64,000 nucleotides of DNA from Bacillus sp. RO1. Its GTDB lineage: Bacteria; Bacillota; Bacilli; Bacillales; Bacillaceae_I. The translations under genes were made by a program, and so were the position numbers. Shown piece after piece: positions 46,238-57,954 of the stretch (positions within the stretch are counted from its first letter, which is position 1; the number at the start of each line of letters is the position of its first letter). Where the stretch lies: contig NZ_JAAZWB010000085.1 in NCBI RefSeq assembly GCF_012524115.1, positions 31,217-95,216 of the forward strand, in the 5' to 3' direction. The notes beneath the pieces are model-generated. The model did not search any database. It was not told the origin of the DNA and saw only the letters and a program-made list of their open reading frames with translations.

Positions 46238-46900
46238 ATGAAAAATAAAATTGTTGTTTTTGACTTATTATTCTACTTGGCTTTACCTTATTTGATTTGG
46301 AAATTTGGACAAGAACCACTAGGAGACTATTATGCGATATTGCTTTCCACTGCTCCAGGGTTTGTGTACACCATTGTCCGTTTTGCCATAGAAAGGCAGT
46401 TCAATGTGACAGGTATGTTTATTATGGTTTCTTTGCTTGTGAGCACGCTTGTTGATATCCTTTCAGGGGATGCGTTTACCATGCTGCAGAACTCGATTTA
46501 TGTGTCTGCTGGCTTTGGATTATTCATTTTAGGAACGATGCTTATAAAAAAACCGTTAGCTCTTTACCTTGGCGTAGATATCGCTTATCTTCAAGGCCAC
46601 AAGCGTGAAGACAGCTTCCGGCTTTATCGTCAAAAATCGATCTTGCCTGCTTTTTATATCCTTACAGGAATATTTGCCTTGCGGGGATTCGTTGCTGCCG
46701 GCTTGAAATACTATCTGATTGGTGTTTACGGTGTGCAAGGGTATGACAGGATCTTGTTCTTCATGAAGGTAAATGGCTGGGTGTTTGGGGTGTTGATTGC
46801 TGGTGGGTTTATTTATTCCAGTTTGAAGGTTAATGAGTATTTGGAAAAGCAGAAAGAAGATAAGATATCAGATTCTGATGATACGGAATTGGTTCGGTGA
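46238..46900 (+). CDS. VC0807-family membrane protein
   Basis: This 220-residue protein has about six hydrophobic segments and resembles the VC0807 family of uncharacterised membrane proteins (MKNKIVVFDLLFYLALPYL, TAPGFVYTIVRF, GTMLIKKPLALYLG). Start at 46238 follows CGGAGG closely; an upstream ATG at 46202 with GGGAG is a second option. A TATGAT box just upstream favours 46238. A terminator lies 27 bases after the stop. Confidence 0.8.
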   Translation: MKNKIVVFDLLFYLALPYLIWKFGQEPLGDYYAILLSTAPGFVYTIVRFAIERQFNVTGMFIMVSLLVSTLVDILSGDAFTMLQNSIYVSAGFGLFILGTMLIKKPLALYLGVDIAYLQGHKREDSFRLYRQKSILPAFYILTGIFALRGFVAAGLKYYLIGVYGVQGYDRILFFMKVNGWVFGVLIAGGFIYSSLKVNEYLEKQKEDKISDSDDTELVR

Positions 46901-46924
46901 TTTCTGGTTAGTATAGTGTGAGTG

Positions 46925-46959
46925 TGGCATTCCTTTGTTAAGAGGGGTGCTTTTTTTGG
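46925..46959 (+). terminator. Terminator after the VC0807-family gene
   Basis: GCATTCCT / AGGGGTGC (two G-T pairs) followed by TTTTTTT. Confidence 0.82.
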
Positions 46960-46979
46960 GTGGTTTTGCCCGGCAGAAG

Positions 46980-47145
46980 GGGTCTGAAGACATTCTAGTG
47001 ATGATTTCCTTGTTGAAAATGTCTTTATTGGGGGGATGAAGACATTTTCGCGGTTATTTCAATGCCGAAAGTGTCTTCATCGAAGAGATGAAGACATTCT
47101 TACACGAGTTTCCTTCTCCAAAGTGTCTCCATCACCACGAGGTAT
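46980..47145 (+). repeat. 52-bp tandem array C (3-4 degenerate units)
   Basis: TGAAGACATT(C/T)T occurs at 46985, 47037 and 47089, steps of 52. One unit has the full GTCTTCAT-N7-ATGAAGAC palindrome; others have one to two changes in one arm. Its spacer differs from those of arrays A and B. Confidence 0.85.
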
Positions 47146-47186
47146 AGAATACAAACAATCTAACTCGATAAAATCAATAAATTTTT

Positions 47187-47225
47187 ATTGTTTAACAATA
47201 AATAGTGTAGTAAATTAAATACTAC
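47187..47225 (+). promoter_or_regulatory. Two palindromes upstream of the DUF817 gene
   Basis: ATTGTT-T-AACAAT and GTAGTA-N7-TACTAC stand 7 bases apart in the AT-rich stretch about 60-95 bases before the DUF817 start and may be operator sites. No regulator can be named. Confidence 0.4.
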
Positions 47226-47281
47226 AAAATATGTGAGGTGTCAGTGATGAGACACGAAAGACAATTTTTAGGTAATCTAAA

Positions 47282-48133
47282 ATGAATAGAAATATAGAAC
47301 ATAAACTAAGGATGAAGAAGAACCAATGGTCCATAGTCGGAGCGTTTAAGCAGCTCATCCTATTTGGCTGGCAACAGGCACTCTCTTGTGTGTTTCCTGT
47401 CGTCATATTTGCTTCCTTGGCATTAACTCAAGTGATACCCCTTCCCCTTCTGCCACGATATGATTGGCTACTTATCATCTGTCTCTTCATGCAGTGGTGG
47501 ATGTTACGGTCTGGACTTGAAACCCGCGATGAATTAAAAGTCATCACTTTATTCCACCTTATTGGGCTCGCGCTTGAAATCTTTAAGGTACACATGGGCT
47601 CTTGGTCCTATCCAGAGGAAGGCTATTCCAAGATTTTTGGAGTGCCATTATACAGCGGGTTTATGTATGCAAGTGTCGCGAGTTATCTTTGTCAGGCTTG
47701 GAGAAGGTTGAATGTCGAGCTTGTTGACTGGCCACCTTTTTGGGCTGTGGTTTCGCTCGCAGCAGCCATTTATCTTAATTTTTTCACCCATCATTATTGG
47801 ATCGATATTCGTTGGTGGCTATCTGCTCTAGTCATTATCATGTTTTGGAAATCTTGGGTACGGTATGAAGTTGGTGAAAAGAGGTACCGTATGCCTATAG
47901 CACTATCCTTTGTACTTATCGGTTTTTTCATATGGGTCGCGGAAAATATTGCAACCTTCTTCGGTGCTTGGGAATACCCAAATCAAACAGATGCGTGGAG
48001 CCTTGTACATCTAGGCAAGGTGAGTTCCTGGCTATTGCTGGTGATTGTCAGCTTTCTTATTGTGGCGACATTGAAGCGAGTGAAAGGGAATGAAGCAAGC
48101 AAGACGTTTGATAAAATAACAGTCCATAAATAA
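47282..48133 (+). CDS. DUF817 family membrane protein (YoaT-like)
   Basis: This 283-residue membrane protein has about eight hydrophobic segments and the conserved FKVHMGSWSYPEEGYSKIFGVPLYSGFMYASV region of DUF817. Conserved histidines and tryptophans (FTHHYWIDIRWW; ENIATFFGAWEYPNQ) are present. Function is unknown. The ribosome site is weak (AGGTAATC). Confidence 0.83.
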   Translation: MNRNIEHKLRMKKNQWSIVGAFKQLILFGWQQALSCVFPVVIFASLALTQVIPLPLLPRYDWLLIICLFMQWWMLRSGLETRDELKVITLFHLIGLALEIFKVHMGSWSYPEEGYSKIFGVPLYSGFMYASVASYLCQAWRRLNVELVDWPPFWAVVSLAAAIYLNFFTHHYWIDIRWWLSALVIIMFWKSWVRYEVGEKRYRMPIALSFVLIGFFIWVAENIATFFGAWEYPNQTDAWSLVHLGKVSSWLLLVIVSFLIVATLKRVKGNEASKTFDKITVHK

Positions 48134-48171
48134 AAACCTTGGCATACACGAGCATGCCAAGGTTTTTTTAT
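48130..48171. terminator. Bidirectional terminator between DUF817 gene and suf operon
   Basis: AAAAACCTTGGCAT / ATGCCAAGGTTTTT, a 14-bp perfect stem. Confidence 0.94.
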
Positions 48172-48180
48172 GACTAAATG

Positions 48181-49578
48181 TTACCCAATAGAACCTTCCA
48201 TCTCGAACTTGATCAGACGGTTCATTTCTACTGCGTATTCCATTGGTAGTTCTTTTGTGAATGGCTCGATGAAGCCCATTACGATCATTTCTGTTGCTTC
48301 TTCTTCTGATAATCCACGGCTCATTAGGTAGAACAGTTGCTCTTCGGATACTTTGGATACCTTCGCTTCGTGCTCAAGAGAAACGTTGTCGTTGAACACT
48401 TCGTTGTAAGGAATTGTATCAGAAGTAGACTGGTTATCCATGATTAGCGTGTCACACTCGATATTGGAGCGTGCGCCGGAAGCTTTTTTACCAAAGTGTA
48501 CGATTCCACGGTATGTTACTTTACCACCTTGCTTGGAGATGGATTTAGAAACGATAGTGGAAGACGTGTTTGGTGCAAGGTGAATCATTTTAGCCCCTGC
48601 ATCCTGGTGCTGGCCTTTACCAGCTAATGCGATGGAAAGAGTCATACCACGAGCGCCTTCACCTTTAAGGATAACCGCTGGGTATTTCATCGTTAGCTTG
48701 GAACCGATGTTACCATCAATCCATTCCATTGTCGCATTTTCTTCACATACTGCACGCTTCGTAACTAGGTTGTATACATTGTTCGCCCAGTTTTGAATCG
48801 TCGTGTAACGGCAGTAAGCATCCTTCTTGATGATGATTTCTACTACCGCACTGTGAAGGGAGTTTGTTGTGTAAACAGGTGCTGTACAGCCCTCTACATA
48901 GTGTACGTGTGCGCCTTCGTCTACGATGATAAGCGTACGTTCGAATTGACCCATGTTCTCAGAGTTGATTCGGAAGTATGCTTGAAGTGGGGTTTCCACT
49001 TTTACACCTTTAGGAACGTAGATGAAAGATCCACCAGACCATACTGCAGAGTTCAATGCAGAGAACTTGTTGTCTGTTGGCGGGATAACTTTCGCCCAGT
49101 GCTCACGGAAGATGTCTTCGTTTTCTTTTAACGCCGTGTCTGTGTCTTTGAACACGACACCAAGATCTTCTAAGTCTTCTTGCATGTTGTGGTATACAAC
49201 CTCAGACTCATACTGAGCAGATACACCTGCAAGGTACTTTTGTTCTGCTTCAGGGATACCTAATTTGTCAAACGTTTGCTTGATTTCTTCAGGTACTTCA
49301 TCCCAAGAACGCTCAGACTTTTCAGATGGCTTTACGTAGTACGTAATCTCATCAAAGTTCAAGCTGTTCAAATCGCCGCCCCATTGTGGCATTGGCATGT
49401 TATAGAAATGTTCTAATGATTTAAGACGGAAATCCAGCATCCATTGAGGCTCTTCCTTCATACGAGAGATTTCTTCAACGATCTCTTTCGTAAGACCACG
49501 GCCGGAACGGAAAATGGAAACGTCTTTGTCCTTAAAACCATACTTGTAATCGCCGATTTCAGGCATTTTTTTCGCCAT
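48181..49578 (-). CDS. sufB: Fe-S cluster assembly protein SufB
   Basis: This 465-residue protein is the scaffold part of SufBCD, on which [4Fe-4S] clusters are built. The beta-helix core and family motifs ([46 protein letters not shown]) are present, and the conserved C-terminal Glu/His-rich SFE region ([24 protein letters not shown]). GGAGGG lies six bases before the ATG. It is the last gene of sufC-D-S-U-B. Confidence 0.97.
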   Translation of the reverse strand: MAKKMPEIGDYKYGFKDKDVSIFRSGRGLTKEIVEEISRMKEEPQWMLDFRLKSLEHFYNMPMPQWGGDLNSLNFDEITYYVKPSEKSERSWDEVPEEIKQTFDKLGIPEAEQKYLAGVSAQYESEVVYHNMQEDLEDLGVVFKDTDTALKENEDIFREHWAKVIPPTDNKFSALNSAVWSGGSFIYVPKGVKVETPLQAYFRINSENMGQFERTLIIVDEGAHVHYVEGCTAPVYTTNSLHSAVVEIIIKKDAYCRYTTIQNWANNVYNLVTKRAVCEENATMEWIDGNIGSKLTMKYPAVILKGEGARGMTLSIALAGKGQHQDAGAKMIHLAPNTSSTIVSKSISKQGGKVTYRGIVHFGKKASGARSNIECDTLIMDNQSTSDTIPYNEVFNDNVSLEHEAKVSKVSEEQLFYLMSRGLSEEEATEMIVMGFIEPFTKELPMEYAVEMNRLIKFEMEGSIG

Positions 49579-49653
49579 TTTATTCCCTCCATTCAAGAGG
49601 TGAGCAACAGTGCGGCACCTATCGCCACACTCTCACTCCCTATCTTGCCTTGC

Positions 49654-52590
<2,937 letters not shown>

Positions 52591-52605
52591 GATAATCCTC
52601 CTTGC

Positions 52606-53388
52606 TTACGCTTCTTGACCGACTGTTTCGTCTTCGATACCTAGTTCTTGCTTAATCCAATCGTAACCTTCTGCCTCTAGACGTTGCGCTAGTTCCTTGC
52701 CACCAGACTTCACGATGCGACCTTGCATCATAACATGAACGTGGTCAGGAGTGATGTAGTTCAATAAACGTTGGTAGTGAGTGATGATAAGGCAACCGAA
52801 GTCCTCACCGCGCATTTCATTGATTCCTTTAGAAACAACTTTCAATGCATCGATATCAAGACCAGAATCAATCTCATCAAGGATCGCGATCTTAGGCTCG
52901 ATCATCATCAATTGAAGAATTTCGTTACGCTTCTTTTCCCCACCTGAGAAACCTTCGTTAAGGTAACGCTGTGCCATTGCTTGATCCATTTCCAAGAAGT
53001 CCATGTTTTTATCCATTTTACGGATGAATTTCATTAGGGAAATCTCATCGCCCTCTTCACGGCGAGCGTTGATAGCAGAACGCAAGAAATCCGCGTTTGT
53101 TACACCACTGATCTCACTTGGGTATTGCATTGCAAGGAATAAGCCCACTTGTGCACGCTCATCCACTTCCATTTCAAGAACATCTTTGCCATCAAATGTG
53201 ATGCTTCCGCTTGTTACTTCATATTTAGGGTGACCCATGATTGCAGAAGAAAGCGTAGACTTTCCTGTTCCGTTAGGACCCATGATTGCGTGAATCTCTC
53301 CGCCTTTTACTTCAAGATTTACACCCTTTAAAATCTCTTTATCATTAATGGATACATGTAAATCTTTAATCGTTAACGTTGAACCCAT
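52606..53388 (-). CDS. sufC: SufC ATPase
   Basis: This 260-residue ABC-type ATPase drives the SufBCD scaffold. Walker A is MGPNGTGKS, the signature FSGGEKKRNEI, Walker B AILDEIDSGLD. The ATG at 53388 follows GGAGG by eight bases; the longer open frame to 53430 has no site. It is the first gene of the suf operon, whose promoter must lie in 53389-53560. Confidence 0.97.
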   Translation of the reverse strand: MGSTLTIKDLHVSINDKEILKGVNLEVKGGEIHAIMGPNGTGKSTLSSAIMGHPKYEVTSGSITFDGKDVLEMEVDERAQVGLFLAMQYPSEISGVTNADFLRSAINARREEGDEISLMKFIRKMDKNMDFLEMDQAMAQRYLNEGFSGGEKKRNEILQLMMIEPKIAILDEIDSGLDIDALKVVSKGINEMRGEDFGCLIITHYQRLLNYITPDHVHVMMQGRIVKSGGKELAQRLEAEGYDWIKQELGIEDETVGQEA

Positions 53389-53587
53389 AACTGTAACCTC
53401 CAATGTTCTTGTGTTCCTATATGAAAACACATTCTTGTTTTAATTCTCATTTTATTCTCATTACAATCTTATAACAAATAGAAAGTGATAGCAACCTTTT
53501 CCGCCTTGTGTAAGATACCCTCAAATTATAACGAATATAAGGGGTAGAAGTCGAATTTTCAGGGGAAATTTATTTTATTTAACTTCC
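53389..53587 (-). promoter_or_regulatory. suf operon promoter region
   Basis: On the minus strand TTGCTA-N17-TAAGAT is a fair sigma-A match. Closer to sufC, TGAGAAT occurs twice, 4 bases apart (53443-53460). I cannot assign these to a regulator. Confidence 0.4.
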
Positions 53588-53710
53588 GGTTAATTTCCAT
53601 TCCAGTTATTCGCTTTCCTCGGGGCGTGTGCTTGAGCCTCCTCGCTCCGCTGCCGGGATCTCAACCTACCGCTACCTCCCGCCGGAGTCTCATAACTTGC
53701 ACTACAATTA
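53585..53710 (+). repeat. MITE-like dispersed repeat, diverged copy (forward)
   Basis: Core GCTTGAGCCTCCTCGCTCCG, GGGATCTCAACCTACCGC and GGAGTCTC are kept, but the ends lack CAAATGGC/GCCATTTG. Confidence 0.8.
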
Positions 53711-53719
53711 ACCTGGGAT

Positions 53720-53779
53720 AACAAAAAAGGGTCTGCATTATTCTCATATTGTTAGAGAATAAAACGGACCCTTTTTCTT
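53720..53779 (-). terminator. Terminator between sufC and yurZ
   Basis: AAAAAGGGTC(T/C)G / CGGACCCTTTTT with a 26-base loop that itself pairs (ATTCTC / GAGAAT). Confidence 0.82.
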
Positions 53780-53821
53780 CTATATTATATGGTCAACCTG
53801 TCAGTTTGGGCTGCGCAGGTT

Positions 53822-53992
53822 TTAGGGGCGGAAATTACGGTCTACTTCTTCGACAATCTCCAAGCTTTTTTGGTAATCCTTTTCTCGCTTTTGCTCAACT
53901 TCTATGAGTTTCGAGAGCTTATTTGAGTACTCCTCATAACCAAAACCGTAAGCTTGATACATTGCCTTCTCCATTTCACCTGTGTACTTCAC
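53822..53992 (-). CDS. Possible small acidic/lysine-rich ORF or gene remnant
   Basis: A 56-codon frame from a GTG (MKYTGEMEKAMYQAYGFGYE..., ending VDRNFRP) has amino-acid content like a real helical protein and a terminator about 45 bases after its stop. No ribosome site is seen before the GTG. AGGAAGGG stands 30 bases upstream before an ATG in another frame (MVYYPSS...), so this may be a frameshifted remnant. Not recognised. Confidence 0.4.
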   Translation of the reverse strand: MKYTGEMEKAMYQAYGFGYEEYSNKLSKLIEVEQKREKDYQKSLEIVEEVDRNFRP

Positions 53993-54032
53993 ATGTACTT
54001 GATGGATAATAAACCATTCCCTTCCTATTTAT

Positions 54033-54093
54033 AAGTGTTTATTTTTTGGTACCAGTTTTTCTGATACCCTAAAAGTATTTGTAATAAACACTT
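54033..54093. other. Nested inverted repeat
   Basis: AAGTGTTTATT and AATAAACACTT form an 11-bp perfect outer palindrome; inside it GGTA-CAG / CTG-TACC forms another. It lies upstream of the small frame at 53822-53992 and may be its control region, or the end of a relic element. Confidence 0.6.
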
Positions 54094-54254
54094 TATTAAT
54101 CATAGCAGGGGTGGTTAATTTATCCAAACGAGGTTTGTGACTATAATTGGTGATAATAGAGGTTCTGAGGGAATTAGAGAAGGTGGTTGATGGGAGGCTT
54201 AGAATTTCTTTGAATTGCTAAGGCGTTCTGGTTGTCCTGATATCTGAGGGCGTT

Positions 54255-54510
54255 AAGTTGAGTAAACCCGCTTCTATTAGACAGTTCACCCTAATATCGA
54301 GGGTCTTTGGGCGTATAGAGCTCCTATTAGACAGTTCAATCGTATTTCATCGGCATTCGGGCGTATACAGCCCTTCTATTAGACAGTTCAACCGTATTTC
54401 GTGGGCATTCGGGCGTATAGAGCGCTTCTATTAGACACTTCACCGGTATTCTAAAGATCATCGGTCGTATAGAAACAGTCTATTAGACAATTCATACGTT
54501 TTACAATAGC
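54255..54510 (-). repeat. 52-bp tandem array E (5 units)
   Basis: AGACA(G/C/A) occurs at 54279, 54329, 54381, 54433 and 54485, steps 50, 52, 52, 52. On the minus strand each unit reads CTGTCTAATAGAAG...CTCTATACGCCC, the same sequence family as array D but on the opposite strand. Confidence 0.93.
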
Positions 54511-54541
54511 CTTCAGACAAATAGGACCCTGTAAACGGAAA

Positions 54542-54573
54542 AAGCCCAACCCCAAAAGGTCAGACTCCCCAAA
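54542..54573 (-). terminator. Terminator of yurZ
   Basis: AGTCTGACC / GGTTGGGCT (with G-T pairs) followed on the minus strand by TTTTTCC. Confidence 0.7.
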
Positions 54574-54575
54574 AA

Positions 54576-54947
54576 TCAATGCTTCAACTCATTAAAATCA
54601 CTAATACAAGACTGCACCAATGTCACGGATTGACTCATTGCCGCGCCGCCTCCGAATGCTGCTGTTACGCCGCACACTTCCAATATTTCCTGCTCTGTTG
54701 CACCTTGATCCAAGCAGCCTTTAGTGTGATAAACAATGCAATATTCATCTTGGGAATACACACTGACACCGAGTGCAATTAATTGCTTTTGCTTTTTATC
54801 AAGTACGCCCTCTTTAAAACAAGCTTCCGTAAACTCGTTATAGTGGTGTGCAAGTTCAGGCATCTTTTCTGTGAATACTCCTAGTCCCGCTTTATAATCA
54901 TGAAGTGCTGCTTCTGCATAGTTTTTTGGCTCATAATGTTGTTCCAT
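54576..54947 (-). CDS. yurZ: YurZ, carboxymuconolactone decarboxylase (AhpD-like) family
   Basis: This 123-residue protein belongs to the CMD/AhpD family (YCIVYHTKGCLDQGATEQEILEV). The first cysteine-histidine pair and a second cysteine are kept, pointing to a redox rather than a decarboxylase role; function is not established. The ATG at 54947 follows GGGAG by nine bases; an in-frame TTG at 54956 is directly on the site. It stands between suf and met genes, as in B. subtilis. Confidence 0.9.
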   Translation of the reverse strand: MEQHYEPKNYAEAALHDYKAGLGVFTEKMPELAHHYNEFTEACFKEGVLDKKQKQLIALGVSVYSQDEYCIVYHTKGCLDQGATEQEILEVCGVTAAFGGGAAMSQSVTLVQSCISDFNELKH

Positions 54948-55019
54948 TGAAGACAACTCCCATCCTTATTTTTCACAAGGTTAGTATTTGTTTAGGGGGG
55001 AGGTTAGTATTCAAGTATT

Positions 55020-55066
55020 ACAAAAAAAATAACCCCGCACCATAATTATAGTACGGAGTCATTCAT
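55020..55066 (-). terminator. Terminator of metN-metI-metQ
   Basis: ACTCCGTAC / GTGCGGGGT stem (G-T pairs) followed on the minus strand by TATTTTTTTTG. Confidence 0.85.
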
Positions 55067-55073
55067 TCAGACC

Positions 55074-55907
55074 TTATTCTTCGTCAGATGCCTTTGCAGG
55101 TAGCACGGATCCTTTGTATTCTTTTTCAATGAATGCTTTAATTTCATCAGATTGAAGTACTTCAACCAATGCTTTGATTTGTTCATTATCTTTATCTTCC
55201 TCACGAACAACGATAAGGTTTACGTAAGGATTGTTTTCACCTGATTCTAGAGCAATTGCTTCTTCTTCAGGATCGATGTCAGCGCCAAGTGCATAGTTAC
55301 CGTTGATTAACACTGCATCTCCATCACCATTTAGATATGCTTGTGGAAGGAAGGCCGCTTCGAATTGTGTATTGAACTCTAGATTTTTGGGGTTTTCATC
55401 GATATCATCAACGGATGCAGAAGTAACCTCTACACCTTCTTTTAACGTAATTAATCCTTTTTCTTCAAGCATTGCAAGGATACGGCCATGATCGGCAACA
55501 GAGTTACTCATTAAGATTTCTGCGCCCTCAGGAAGTTCTTCCAGGCTATCATATTCTTGTGAATAAACACCGATTGGCTCGATATGAACGCCACCTGCAC
55601 TTACAAATTCATAATCATTTTCTTCAATTTGACTTTTTAAGTACGGCTCATGTTGGAAAAAGTTCGCATCAATATCTTTATCACGTAGAGCTTGGTTTGG
55701 AATAATGTAATCTGTATATGTTTGGATGTCTAATTCAATGCCCTTTTCTTCTAATAACGGTTTTGCTTCTTCAAGGATTTCTGCGTGAGGAACATTTGAA
55801 GCACCTATTACCAGCTTACCTTCTTTGATCCCTTTGTCTCCGCCGCCACATGCAACAAGCACTAATACTAACAATGATACAACAGCTAAACTTAATACTC
55901 TTTTCAT
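55074..55907 (-). CDS. metQ: Methionine-binding lipoprotein MetQ
   Basis: This 277-residue lipoprotein binds methionine outside the membrane. The lipobox LVAC20 follows a signal sequence, and NlpA-family features (TDYIIPNQALRDKDIDANFFQHEPYL) are present. GAGGGG lies nine bases before the ATG. Third gene of metN-metI-metQ. Confidence 0.96.
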   Translation of the reverse strand: MKRVLSLAVVSLLVLVLVACGGGDKGIKEGKLVIGASNVPHAEILEEAKPLLEEKGIELDIQTYTDYIIPNQALRDKDIDANFFQHEPYLKSQIEENDYEFVSAGGVHIEPIGVYSQEYDSLEELPEGAEILMSNSVADHGRILAMLEEKGLITLKEGVEVTSASVDDIDENPKNLEFNTQFEAAFLPQAYLNGDGDAVLINGNYALGADIDPEEEAIALESGENNPYVNLIVVREEDKDNEQIKALVEVLQSDEIKAFIEKEYKGSVLPAKASDEE

Positions 55908-55926
55908 TATTTTCGTCCCCTCTTTC

Positions 55927-56583
55927 TTAGCGTTTGTCTAGTTTATTGGTTATTAAATCTCCAATGAATTGGATGATGAATACAATAATTAGAATGATGA
56001 CCGTACATACTAGTGTTACTTCCCAGTTATTACGCTGGAAACCATCCAAGAATGCGAGGTTACCCAATCCACCTGCACCGATGATTCCTGCCATTGCTGT
56101 GTAACTTACAATTGCAATGGCTGTTACTGTTATACCGGAAACCAATGCTGGCATCGATTCCGGAATTAATACTTTCCAAATTATTTCTGAAGTTTTTGCC
56201 CCCATGGACCGTGCTGCTTCAATGACACCTTTATCAATTTCACGTAATGCAATTTCCACCATTCTTGCATAGAATGGTGCTGCTCCTATGATTAAAGCCG
56301 GCAATGCCGCGTTTGCACCGATAATTGTATCCATGATGAACCTTGTAAAAGGAATAAGTAAAAAGATTAAAATGACAAATGGAATGGAACGGAAGATATT
56401 TACGAAAGCTGCGACCAAACCATTAATTAAGCGGCTTTCCCATATGTTTCCCTTTGCTGTTAAAAACAATAATAGTCCTAAAATAATTCCTAATATAAAC
56501 GTAGCGACAACCGATATACTGCTCATATAAAGAGTTTCTAAGGTTGCTTCCCACATCTTGTCCCAATTAACTCTCTCAAGCAT
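55927..56583 (-). CDS. metI: Methionine ABC transporter permease MetI
   Basis: This 218-residue permease with about five or six helices has the EAA-type loop (EAARSMGAKTSEIIWKVLIPESMPAL) that contacts the ATPase. GGAGGTG lies seven bases before its ATG, inside the metN end; it overlaps metN by eight bases. Called MetP (YusB) in B. subtilis. Confidence 0.96.
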   Translation of the reverse strand: MLERVNWDKMWEATLETLYMSSISVVATFILGIILGLLLFLTAKGNIWESRLINGLVAAFVNIFRSIPFVILIFLLIPFTRFIMDTIIGANAALPALIIGAAPFYARMVEIALREIDKGVIEAARSMGAKTSEIIWKVLIPESMPALVSGITVTAIAIVSYTAMAGIIGAGGLGNLAFLDGFQRNNWEVTLVCTVIILIIVFIIQFIGDLITNKLDKR

Positions 56584-57601
56584 GTGTCATCACCTCCAAC
56601 TCCACTTGCTGCTCACGGATGAAACTTAATGCCTCTTGTACTTGCGTTTCTTCTCCATCTAGGTGCACAAAAAGAGTGCCATATGCTCCATTTTGAGTCT
56701 GTGAGATTTTCCCTTGAAGAATATTCACATCAATCGGAAATCTGCGAATTAAATTTGTAATCAAAGGCTGTTCTGCCGAAGTACCTACAAATGTTAATTG
56801 AATTACTTTTCCTTGTGGATATTCCGTCAACAAGTGCTCTACTGTTTCTTGCGTGTCTTCTGGTTCTGTCACCTGTTTTACGAACCGCTTCGTGATAGGT
56901 TGTTCAGGCTTGCGGAATACGTTTAGAACATCTCCCTGTTCCACAACCTTCCCATTTTCCATTACCGCAACTCGATGACAGATTTTACGGATAACGTGCA
57001 TCTCATGTGTAATTAGAACGATAGTCAGAGATAAACGTTTATTGATATCGACTAAGAGGTCTAGGATAGAATCTGTTGTCTGCGGATCCAATGCTGAAGT
57101 CGCTTCATCACATAAAAGCACTTTTGGATTATTCGCAAGCGCTCTTGCAATCCCGACACGTTGCTTTTGACCTCCACTTAGTTGAGACGGATAGGAGTCT
57201 CCTCTTCCCTCTAGGCCTACAAGCTTGATTAGTTCTTCGACTCGTTTGTTTCGCTCTGACCTGCTTACTCCTGCAATCTCTAGTGGAAACGCGATATTTT
57301 CCTTTACCGTCCTTGACCATAATAAATTGAAATGCTGGAAAATCATACTTATCTCCTGGCGTGCTTCTCTCAGTTCCTTACCCTTTACTTTTGCAAGATT
57401 CCTTCCTGCTACATCCACCACTCCATCCGTTGGAGTTTCGAGCCCATTTAGCATACGGATCAGTGTACTTTTCCCTGCTCCACTGTATCCGATAACTCCG
57501 AAGATCTCCCCTTGGTTGATAGATAAATCTATATTATCAACAGCTGTTACTAGTCCATTTTTAGTTTTAAAAACTTTTTTTACACCTTGAAGTGAAATCA
57601 T
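56576..57601 (-). CDS. metN: Methionine ABC transporter ATPase MetN
   Basis: This 341-residue ABC ATPase has Walker A GYSGAGKS, signature LSGGQKQRVGIAR and Walker B LLCDEATSALD, followed by a C-terminal NIL domain (about residues 265-340) that binds methionine and inhibits transport when the amino acid is plentiful. First gene of the SAM-riboswitch operon. Confidence 0.97.
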   Translation of the reverse strand: MISLQGVKKVFKTKNGLVTAVDNIDLSINQGEIFGVIGYSGAGKSTLIRMLNGLETPTDGVVDVAGRNLAKVKGKELREARQEISMIFQHFNLLWSRTVKENIAFPLEIAGVSRSERNKRVEELIKLVGLEGRGDSYPSQLSGGQKQRVGIARALANNPKVLLCDEATSALDPQTTDSILDLLVDINKRLSLTIVLITHEMHVIRKICHRVAVMENGKVVEQGDVLNVFRKPEQPITKRFVKQVTEPEDTQETVEHLLTEYPQGKVIQLTFVGTSAEQPLITNLIRRFPIDVNILQGKISQTQNGAYGTLFVHLDGEETQVQEALSFIREQQVELEVMTHA

Positions 57602-57680
57602 GCTCGCACCTACCTTCTTACATTTCCTTGTTTTAGCTTACCCAATTAATATTAATCAAACGTTTGTTTAATCCTTGAAA

Positions 57681-57855
57681 ATAAAAAATCCTTTCTGCAA
57701 CAATGAGCAGAAAGGATTAAATGAGAAAAGTCCTTTCTCTCATCTATCAAAGCAAATAGCTTTGTGTGAATTGGCACCAATTTCAACAATTCCTTGTTGA
57801 CGGTTGCCGGGTTTCATCGGGCACGTCCCTCCACCTCTCTCGATAAGAGATAAAC
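57681..57855 (-). ncRNA. SAM-I riboswitch (S-box) of the methionine transporter operon
   Basis: The minus strand contains CTTATCGAGAGAGGTGGAGG, ACGTGCCCGATGAAACCCGG, CAACC, GGTGCCAATTC and GATAGATGAGAG, the standard SAM-I core. An intrinsic terminator (AATCCTTTCTGC / GCAGAAAGGATT, then TTTTATTTTC) is at 57681-57718. SAM binding should stop transcription before metN. Confidence 0.97.
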
Positions 57856-57903
57856 ATATATAATTAAAATTAAGTATTTGGGCAATTCGAATTAACGAGT
57901 GTA

Positions 57904-57933
57904 ATCGTATCACGGTGATAAATAGCCTGTCAA
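57904..57933 (-). promoter_or_regulatory. Sigma-A promoter of metN-metI-metQ
   Basis: TTGACA and TACGAT are 18 bases apart and lie about 50 bases before the S-box. Confidence 0.7.
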
Positions 57934-57954
57934 TTAAAAACTTTCTTCCTACAT

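Noticed and set aside
46985..47110. Intrinsic terminators in array C
   Set aside because: The dyads are not followed by T runs and repeat at 52 bases, so they belong to the array.
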